Shown one piece after another: positions 58,554 to 64,000 of a DNA stretch of 64,000 bases (position 1 is the first letter of the stretch; each line of letters opens with the position of its first letter). The DNA is taken from contig NZ_CP107932.1 in assembly GCF_036032445.1 (NCBI RefSeq), positions 4,218,501 to 4,282,500 on the forward strand, in the 5' to 3' direction. The stretch is from Nocardia sp. NBC_00416. Lineage in GTDB: Bacteria > Actinomycetota > Actinomycetes > Mycobacteriales > Mycobacteriaceae. The notes beneath the pieces are model-generated. The model had not been told where the DNA came from, made no database searches, and saw only the letters and a program-made list of their open reading frames with translations. Position numbers and translations under genes: made by a program.

Positions 58554-60071
58554 ATGACCTACGCCAAGCCCGGTACCGACGGCAGCATCGTCAGCTATGC
58601 CGGCCGATACGACAATTTCATCGGCGGCGAGTGGACCGCGCCCGTCGAAGGTAAATACTTCGACAATCCGTCCCCGGTCGACGGCGAGACCTTTTGCGAG
58701 GTAGCACGTTCCACCGCCCCCGACGTGGAACTGGCGCTGGATGCCGCGCATGCGGCCGCCGATGGGTGGGGCGCCACGTCCGCCACCGATCGGGCCAATG
58801 TCCTGAACAAGATCGCGGATCGTATCGAGGAGAATCTCGAGGCGCTGGCGGTCGCCGAAACCTGGGAGAACGGGAAACCGGTCCGAGAGACCAAGGCCGC
58901 CGACCTTCCGCTGGCCGTCGACCATTTCCGGTATTTCGCGGGCGCGATCCGGGCTCAGGAGGGCGGGATCAGTGAGATCGACGCCGATACGATCGCTTAT
59001 CACTTCCATGAGCCGCTCGGGGTGGTCGGACAGATCATTCCCTGGAATTTCCCGATCCTGATGGCGACCTGGAAACTGGCTCCCGCCCTGGCCGCGGGAA
59101 ACGCGGTGGTACTGAAACCGGCCGAGCAGACACCGGCTTCGATCATGAAAGTGATCGAGCTGATAGGCGACCTGCTGCCTCCGGGTGTATTGAACGTGGT
59201 GAACGGGTTCGGTGTGGAGACCGGTAAACCGCTGGCGTCGAGTCCGCGGGTGGCGAAAGTGGCCTTCACCGGCGAGACCACCACGGGCCGGTTGATCATG
59301 CAGTACGCCAGCGAGAACATCATCCCGGTGACGCTCGAGCTGGGCGGCAAGAGCCCGAACATCTTCCTGCCGGATGTGATGGCCGCCGATGACGATTTCC
59401 TGGACAAGGCGGTCGAGGGGTTCGTGATGTTCGCGCTCAATCAGGGCGAGGTCTGCACCTGTCCGTCCCGCGCGCTCATCCATTCCTCGATCTACGACGA
59501 GTTCATGGCCCGCTGCGTCGAGCGCACCAAGGCGATCATCAGTGGCGACCCTCTCGACGACGCGACCATGATCGGGGCGCAGGCCAGCAACGACCAGTTC
59601 GAGAAGATCATGTCCTATATCGATATCGGGAAGAAGGAAGGCGCCGAGGTGCTGACCGGCGGCAATCCGCGCTCGGTCGACGGCTACCCGAACGGATTCT
59701 ATGTGGAGCCGACAATCTTCAAGGGCAGCAACGATATGCGTATCTTCCAGGAGGAGATCTTCGGCCCGGTCGTCTCGGTCGCCACCTTCGATTCCACCGA
59801 GGAAGCGCTGAAGATCGCGAACGACACCCTTTACGGTCTCGGCGCCGGTGTGTGGACGCGTGACGCCAATACCGCCTACCGCCTCGGTCGCGGTATCAAG
59901 GCCGGTCGAGTGTGGACGAACTGCTATCACGCCTACCCGGCGCACGCGGCGTTCGGCGGCTACAAGAAGTCCGGCATCGGCCGCGAGAACCACGCTCAGA
60001 TGCTGGACCATTACCAGCAGACCAAGAACCTGCTGGTGAGCTACTCACCACAGAAGCTCGGGTTCTTCTGA
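58554..60071 (+). CDS. NAD-dependent aldehyde dehydrogenase (AldB/ExaC type)
   Basis: 505 residues. Catalytic Cys301 in GEVCTCPSR and general-base Glu262 in LELGGKSPN are intact, with the NAD-binding FTGETTTGRLI before them. Overall it matches acetaldehyde/chloroacetaldehyde dehydrogenases of the ExaC/AldB group. ATG 58554 has GAGGAG in front; the frame is open upstream, but family similarity begins here. A DUF779 gene overlaps its stop codon, the usual partner of this enzyme in actinobacteria, so the operon probably handles short aldehydes from alcohol or ethanolamine use. Confidence 0.94.
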   Translation: MTYAKPGTDGSIVSYAGRYDNFIGGEWTAPVEGKYFDNPSPVDGETFCEVARSTAPDVELALDAAHAAADGWGATSATDRANVLNKIADRIEENLEALAVAETWENGKPVRETKAADLPLAVDHFRYFAGAIRAQEGGISEIDADTIAYHFHEPLGVVGQIIPWNFPILMATWKLAPALAAGNAVVLKPAEQTPASIMKVIELIGDLLPPGVLNVVNGFGVETGKPLASSPRVAKVAFTGETTTGRLIMQYASENIIPVTLELGGKSPNIFLPDVMAADDDFLDKAVEGFVMFALNQGEVCTCPSRALIHSSIYDEFMARCVERTKAIISGDPLDDATMIGAQASNDQFEKIMSYIDIGKKEGAEVLTGGNPRSVDGYPNGFYVEPTIFKGSNDMRIFQEEIFGPVVSVATFDSTEEALKIANDTLYGLGAGVWTRDANTAYRLGRGIKAGRVWTNCYHAYPAHAAFGGYKKSGIGRENHAQMLDHYQQTKNLLVSYSPQKLGFF

Positions 60072-60472
60072 TGCCGGACCCGAACCGGGTGGAGCTCACC
60101 GACGCCGCGTCGACTCTGTTGCACGAACTGGTCGAACGGCACGGCCCGGTGATGTTCCACCAGTCCGGCGGGTGCTGCGACGGCAGCGCACCCATGTGCT
60201 ACCCGCGTGGTGAGTTCCGGGTCGGGGCACAGGATGTGCTGCTGGGGCAGGTGGACGCGGATACGCCGTTCTGGATGAGCGCTGATCAGTACCAGTACTG
60301 GAAGCACACACATCTGACGGTGGACGTGGTGCCCGGGCGCGGGAGCGGGTTCTCACTGGAGGCGCCGGAGGGTGTTCGTTTCCTGATCCGCTCCCGCTTG
60401 CTCACCGACGAGGAGTTCCTCCGCCTCGAAGCCGCGCCACCGCCGCCCACGGGCGCGGATATCTCCGACTGA
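60071..60472 (+). CDS. DUF779 protein
   Basis: 133 residues. The Cys-rich motif SGGCCDGSAPMC (about residues 33-44) defines DUF779 and suggests metal or redox chemistry. The ATG overlaps the aldehyde dehydrogenase stop (TGATG). The role is not known; constant pairing with ExaC-type aldehyde dehydrogenases suggests it supports that enzyme or acts on its substrate. Confidence 0.88.
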   Translation: MPDPNRVELTDAASTLLHELVERHGPVMFHQSGGCCDGSAPMCYPRGEFRVGAQDVLLGQVDADTPFWMSADQYQYWKHTHLTVDVVPGRGSGFSLEAPEGVRFLIRSRLLTDEEFLRLEAAPPPPTGADISD

Positions 60473-60926
60473 CCGCACGGGTATCCGCTGGGCCCGGACC
60501 GAGACCTCCAGCGCCCAGCGTGTCGGACCGAACGTCGACATCCACCCGCCGGATAATGAATTGCCCGGTCGAGCCGCTGGTCCATCTCGGGCTGATCCCT
60601 CCAGGTGGTCACCTCCCACAGGTCGGGGCACGCACGCCCCGGTTCCGGAGTGACAGAGCGAAGGAACGCAGCAGCCGAGCGCCGGAGTGAAGAACCGGGG
60701 CACCAGAGCTCAGGCCACGACGCCGCAGGCGAGGCGATCCAACACGACCGGGTCATGAGGACTCCGCCGCAGGCGGGGCAAAGGAACGCAGTCGGGGCCC
60801 GCCACGGTTCTGGAGCGACCAGAGGGAGTGAGCACAGCGACCGACCGGCGGGAGCGAAAACCGGGGTCGACAGGGCCCCCGGCCCGCCCCGCCGGATGCG
60901 GGGCCACAGACACAGGAGGATCCGCC
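60473..60926. other. Intergenic region with degenerate repeats
   Basis: No gene. An inverted repeat CCCCGGTTC/GAACCGGGG (60637-60645 and 60692-60700) flanks 46 bases, and AAGGAACGCAG recurs at 60661 and 60781, exactly 120 bases apart, with a second degraded unit (CACGGTTC ... AAAACCGGGG) behind it. It looks like two copies of a short intergenic repeat family. Confidence 0.55.
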
Positions 60927-61400
60927 GTGCAGAAGATCGTCACGAATCTTTGGTACGACACGCAGGCCGAGGAGGCCGCGGAGTTCTACTGTTCGCTGTT
61001 CGCCGACGGCAGGATCACCGGTGTGCAGCGCTACACCGAGTCCGGTATGCGGGAGACCGGGACGGTGATGCTGGTCGACTTCGAACTCGCCGGTCAGCAG
61101 TTCACCGCTATCAACGGCGGCGGCGATTACCACTACACCCATGCCATGTCGCTGCTGGTCAATTGTGATGATCAGGCCGAGGTGGACCGACTGTGGGAGG
61201 CGTTGCTCGCGGGTGGTGGCGAGGAGGTCCAGTGCGGATGGCTCAACGACAGATATGGTGTCCCGTGGCAGATCTGGCCCGAGGGGGCCAACGATCTCCT
61301 CTCCGGTGACGATCCGGTGGCGGTCGATCGCGCGCTCGCGGCGATGTACCAGATGAAGAAGATCGATCTGGCGGCGATGCGGGCGGCCTACGCCGGCTGA
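60927..61400 (+). CDS. PhnB-like VOC protein
   Basis: 157 residues from GTG 60927 (AGGAGGA upstream). KIVTNLWYDTQAEEAAEFYCSLFADGRITGV and QCGWLNDRYGVPWQIWPEGANDLL are typical of the PhnB/YciI-like '3-demethylubiquinone methyltransferase' VOC group, whose function is mostly unknown; the name does not imply methyltransferase activity. The 3' end overlaps that of the convergent tetR gene by 13 bases. Confidence 0.88.
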   Translation: MQKIVTNLWYDTQAEEAAEFYCSLFADGRITGVQRYTESGMRETGTVMLVDFELAGQQFTAINGGGDYHYTHAMSLLVNCDDQAEVDRLWEALLAGGGEEVQCGWLNDRYGVPWQIWPEGANDLLSGDDPVAVDRALAAMYQMKKIDLAAMRAAYAG

Positions 61401-62068
61401 GCCGGCTCGCTCCGGCGGTCGGTTCGGCCGCGGTGCCACCGCCAGGCGAATTCGCCGGGTCGCGGTGGCGGCCCCGGCAGATCGCCGTCGGCGCGCAGGC
61501 CGTCCACTAGTACGCCCAGGACTCTGCGGCGCAGCTGCGCGGTGCGGTCCTTGTCGGGCGTCGAGACGGCGGCGCAGGCCTCCAGTACCAGGCCGACGTC
61601 CTGCGGAATGATTTCCGGTCGCAGTGTTCCCGACTGGTGCGCCCGGCGGATCAACTCCGTGATGACCTCCTCGGAGTGTTCGACATCGGGCATCATCGCG
61701 GGATCGGGGGCGAAGGTGCCGGCCAGATGCACCGTCAGTGAATGCACGTCCGCGTCCACCACTCGCTCCAGGAACCCGACCAGCGCGCGCCAGCCGTCGG
61801 GCTCCGCCAAGGCGGCGTCGGCCTCCGCGTTGTAGCGACGCAGCCCCTCGTGGCACAGGGTGCGCAGGAGCACCTCCTTGCTCGGGTAGCGCCGGTAGAG
61901 TGCGCTGATCCCGACCCCCGCGCGTTCGGCGACCGCGGCGATCGGGGCCTTCGGTTCGGCGAGGAAGACTTCCCGCGCGGCTTCCAGAACGAGGCTGTCG
62001 TTGCGCGCGGCCTGCGCCTTGCGACCGGGCAGCGGTGTGCGCGCGGGCTGTTGCGCTGATTTCGGCAT
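61388..62068 (-). CDS. TetR-family regulator
   Basis: 226 residues. Helix-turn-helix APIAAVAERAGVGISALYRRYPSKEVLLRTL near residues 40-70 and a TetR C-terminal helical ligand domain. ATG 62068 is supported by a -10-like TATGCT (62080-62075) six bases upstream, implying a leaderless mRNA. A perfect 16-bp palindrome lies just behind that promoter element, so the protein is probably autoregulated. It converges with the VOC gene; the next gene on its left side is not an obvious target. Confidence 0.9.
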   Translation of the reverse strand: MPKSAQQPARTPLPGRKAQAARNDSLVLEAAREVFLAEPKAPIAAVAERAGVGISALYRRYPSKEVLLRTLCHEGLRRYNAEADAALAEPDGWRALVGFLERVVDADVHSLTVHLAGTFAPDPAMMPDVEHSEEVITELIRRAHQSGTLRPEIIPQDVGLVLEACAAVSTPDKDRTAQLRRRVLGVLVDGLRADGDLPGPPPRPGEFAWRWHRGRTDRRSEPAQPA

Positions 62069-62088
62069 GGCCCGAGCATAGCATTTGA

Positions 62089-62104
62089 AACGGAATATTC
62101 CGTT
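62089..62104. promoter_or_regulatory. TetR operator
   Basis: Perfect palindrome AACGGAATATTCCGTT, 21 bases upstream of the tetR start codon. The half site ACGGAA is shared with the operators of the other TetR at 7337-7379. Confidence 0.7.
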
Positions 62105-62119
62105 CTACTGCCGTGCGTA

Positions 62120-62392
62120 TCAGGAATGCTCGGTCAGATACTGCAGGTAGAACCCGCGCAGCGCCTCGGCGAGTTCGCCGTCACCCGCGTGGACGTAATC
62201 GTCGAGCATCGGCACGACCCATTTGATGTCGGCTTCGCTCTCCCCCTCCCGGCCCGCCGTAGCCTCCGCCGCCGGGATGCGGGTCAGCAGTTCCCAGAGG
62301 AAGCGGATATCCCCGCGCCGCACCGCGAGCCTGACCGCACGGTCGTGCAGCTCCTTCGACGAGAGCTTCTCCAACTCCTCGTTCTGGGTCAT
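62120..62392 (-). CDS. Small conserved acidic protein
   Basis: 90 residues from ATG 62392. All helical and acidic (EKLSSKELHDRAVRLAVRRGDIRFLWELLTRIPAAEA, then DDYVHAGDGELAEALRGFYLQYL). I do not recognise a named domain, though it looks like a conserved actinobacterial protein. TAGAGT (62405-62400) lies seven bases before the start, so it is probably leaderless. It follows tetR on the same strand only across its promoter, so it is likely transcribed alone. Confidence 0.7.
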   Translation of the reverse strand: MTQNEELEKLSSKELHDRAVRLAVRRGDIRFLWELLTRIPAAEATAGREGESEADIKWVVPMLDDYVHAGDGELAEALRGFYLQYLTEHS

Positions 62393-62505
62393 ATGGCCGA
62401 CTCTAATCCCCGGCAAAGGCGATCGGGCCGGGTTTCGGTGACCGTCACGCCGATCGGTCCGCGTGGCACGTCCGCTCGGGCCGGATACCGTGCTGCGATG
62501 ACCGG

Positions 62506-62889
62506 ATGACCGACGAATCGCTCACGCTACCGCCAGGCTTCCAGGTCAAACGCGTATACGAGGCCCCTGAGCGCGACGACGGCTACCGGGTCCTCGTCGA
62601 CCGCCTGTGGCCACGCGGGGTGGCCAAGGCGGCGGCCCGAATCGACGAATGGGCCAAGGACATCACCCCGTCGACCGAATTGCGCCGTTGGTTTCACGAG
62701 AACCCCGACGGTCGCCGCGCGGAGTTCGCCCAACGCTACCGGGACGAGTTGTCGGGCCCGGCCGCCCGCGAGATCCTGGCCGGGCTGCGGGAACGCGCCG
62801 GGGCCAGTCCGCCGGTCACCCTGGTCACCGCCGTCAAAGAGCCGGGTCACAGCCATGTCCCAGTACTCGTCGAGCGATTGCGCGGGTAA
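62506..62889 (+). CDS. DUF488 family protein
   Basis: 127 residues. RVYEAPERDDGYRVLVDRLWPRGVAKAAARIDEWAKDITPSTELRRWFHENP and the C-terminal TLVTAVKEPGHSHVPVLVERL are the complete DUF488 (YeaO-type) signature. The family is often linked to metal or redox stress but has no settled activity. ATG 62506 is favoured; an ATG eight bases upstream is out of frame. Confidence 0.88.
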   Translation: MTDESLTLPPGFQVKRVYEAPERDDGYRVLVDRLWPRGVAKAAARIDEWAKDITPSTELRRWFHENPDGRRAEFAQRYRDELSGPAAREILAGLRERAGASPPVTLVTAVKEPGHSHVPVLVERLRG

Positions 62890-63375
62890 CCGACTCAATT
62901 GGGATGTCGCCCCGCCCGGCCCGGCAGCCGCGAAGCCGCGGCGAGCAGCCGAGCACCCGGATCACGACTCTTCCCGACGGTCGATCGGCAGCGCCGAGGC
63001 GAATCCGGAGCGAACCCACCCGAGCCATGAGGGGACGCGGCATGGTGGACCGATACTCGATCCGAATCGTTCAGGGGCCGCCTATACCCATTCTGACCTG
63101 GGTGAAACCTGGCAAACAAGCGCGGGTTCACAGCGAATTCATCAAATACTCCTGCATTTCTCCGAGCGCGCAGGGGCAGTGACGAGGTAGCTTCGGAGTG
63201 GCGGGTTGCATGTTGCGATTCGCTCGGGAGGTCCTGACCGTGACTGAGCAACTCAGTACGAGGGGGCCGGCACCCGGTCCTCGTGGCCACTGACGCACCC
63301 CGTCAGCAGCCATCCGGACCTACCGGCCCAGCGAGACTGTCTGTGTGGGTGCCGCGCAGACCATAGGAGCCTACC
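62890..63375. other. Leader region of phoH2 with a small open frame
   Basis: No large gene. A 27-codon frame from ATG 63210 (M-L-R-F-A-R-E-V-L-T-V-T-E-Q-L, stop TGA 63291-63293) has an internal GTG at 63240 behind GGGAGGT. The same frame runs on without another stop until a TGA at 63381-63383, inside the start of phoH2. Upstream of 63200 there is only unstructured sequence. Confidence 0.4.
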
Positions 63376-64000
63376 GTGACTGATAATCGCTCCGTATCCG
63401 CCCCATCGGCGAATTCTCGCTTCATTCAGAAAGGTTTGAAAACCTTCGTCATCGACACCTCGGTGCTGCTGTCGGATCCCTGGGCGTCGACCAGGTTCGG
63501 CGAGCACCACGTTGTGTTACCGCTGGTAGTGATCAGCGAACTCGAAGGTAAACGACACCACCACGAACTCGGCTGGTTCGCCCGCGAAGCGTTGCGCATG
63601 CTCGACGATCTGCGCGTCGCCCACGGACGACTCGACGAACCGCTGCCGATAGGCACCGAAGGCGGCACGTTGCAGGTGGAACTCAACCACACCGACCCCT
63701 CGGTGCTACCGGTCGGTTTCCGCACCGAGAGCAACGATTCCCGCATCCTGGCCTGCGCGCTCAACCTCGCGGCCGACGGATGTCAAGTGGTGCTGGTGTC
63801 CAAGGACATTCCGATGCGGGTGAAGGCCAGCGCGGTAGGTCTACGGGCGGAGGGATATCACGCACAGGATGTGGTGACCTCCGGCTGGTCGGGCATGGTC
63901 GAAATCGACACGTCCACCGAGGTCGTCGACCGACTCTACAGCGAATCGGTCGCAGACCTCGACGAGGCGCGAGAACTGCCCTGCCACACCGGAATCCGGC
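63376..64000 (+). CDS. phoH2: PhoH2-type PIN-PhoH RNase/helicase, N-terminal part
   Basis: 208 residues before the window ends. The visible part is a PIN domain (FVIDTSVLLSDPWASTRFGEHHVVLPLVVISELEGKRHHHELGWFAREALRMLDDLR, then ESNDSRILACALNLAADGCQVVLVSKDIPMRVKASAVGL) with its acidic metal ligands. The PhoH ATPase half lies beyond the edge. In mycobacteria PhoH2 is an RNA helicase-RNase that has been described as toxin-like, with a small upstream partner (PhoAT). GTG 63376 has AGGAGC six bases upstream. Its position near desA and fum matches the mycobacterial order. Confidence 0.92.
   Translation, partial: MTDNRSVSAPSANSRFIQKGLKTFVIDTSVLLSDPWASTRFGEHHVVLPLVVISELEGKRHHHELGWFAREALRMLDDLRVAHGRLDEPLPIGTEGGTLQVELNHTDPSVLPVGFRTESNDSRILACALNLAADGCQVVLVSKDIPMRVKASAVGLRAEGYHAQDVVTSGWSGMVEIDTSTEVVDRLYSESVADLDEARELPCHTGIR

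Noticed and set aside
58524..60011. 495-codon minus-strand frame opposite the aldehyde dehydrogenase
   Set aside because: Shadow frame; no protein-like features, and the sense gene is intact.

Overview
The window is high-GC actinobacterial DNA, most likely from Nocardia or a close mycolic-acid-producing relative. Pointers are a fused HadA/HadB dehydratase, a DesA-type acyl-ACP desaturase, a lipid-droplet-associated protein, an LGFP-repeat lipoprotein, a type VII secretion satellite cluster (EspG, PPE-like, DUF3558, small target protein), F420-type oxidoreductases, many GTG starts and many apparently leaderless mRNAs. No rRNA, tRNA, CRISPR array or insertion sequence was recognised.

Layout. 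0-9 kb: accessory redox and transport genes with their regulators (partial nitronate monooxygenase, SdsA1-type alkylsulfatase, NmrA reductase, PPOX protein, DHA2 exporter with MarR, LLM oxidoreductase with divergent TetR, AmpG-like transporter). 9-19 kb: an accessory stretch with a HEVGH metallopeptidase-like membrane protein, a flavin amine oxidase, a Fic-like protein with an altered signature, an ECF41/SigJ-type sigma factor facing an FMN reductase and a SnoaL protein, a hemerythrin, a small secreted protein, a broken HAD gene and an overlapping gene pair sharing an Asn/Gln-rich motif. 19-29 kb: regulator-target pairs (HxlR/RibD-like, MerR/NmrA), a hydrolase-MFS-CPBP operon, a gene with a 66-bp tandem repeat, a hydrolase lacking catalytic residues, VapBC, and duplicated remnants of vapB and of a HIT gene.

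29-44 kb: ychF, AraC with a VOC protein, a MerR-sliding-clamp fusion with a TPR-like partner, cstA with its YbdD partner, and a DNA repair block (Ada-AlkA, Ogt, SbcCD). 44-54 kb: a conserved core resembling the Mycobacterium tuberculosis Rv1094-Rv1112 neighbourhood as I recall it (DUF6542 protein, ispH, lipid-droplet protein, xseA, xseB, DUF4245, glpX, desA, fum). phoH2 at the right edge belongs to the same neighbourhood. 54-63 kb: the type VII satellite operon, an aldehyde dehydrogenase/DUF779 operon, a VOC protein with TetR, and small conserved genes lie between fum and phoH2.

How genes work together. Several loci are self-contained regulator-target pairs with a visible operator: MarR/exporter, TetR/LLM oxidoreductase, HxlR/RibD-like reductase, MerR/NmrA, a self-regulated MerR-clamp and VapBC. 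The most unusual items are the NQ-motif gene pair (17.9-18.8 kb), the MerR-clamp fusion, the tandem-repeat gene at 24.7 kb, the vapB and HIT remnants bracketing 18.8-27.7 kb, and a possibly broken small ORF directly before phoH2.
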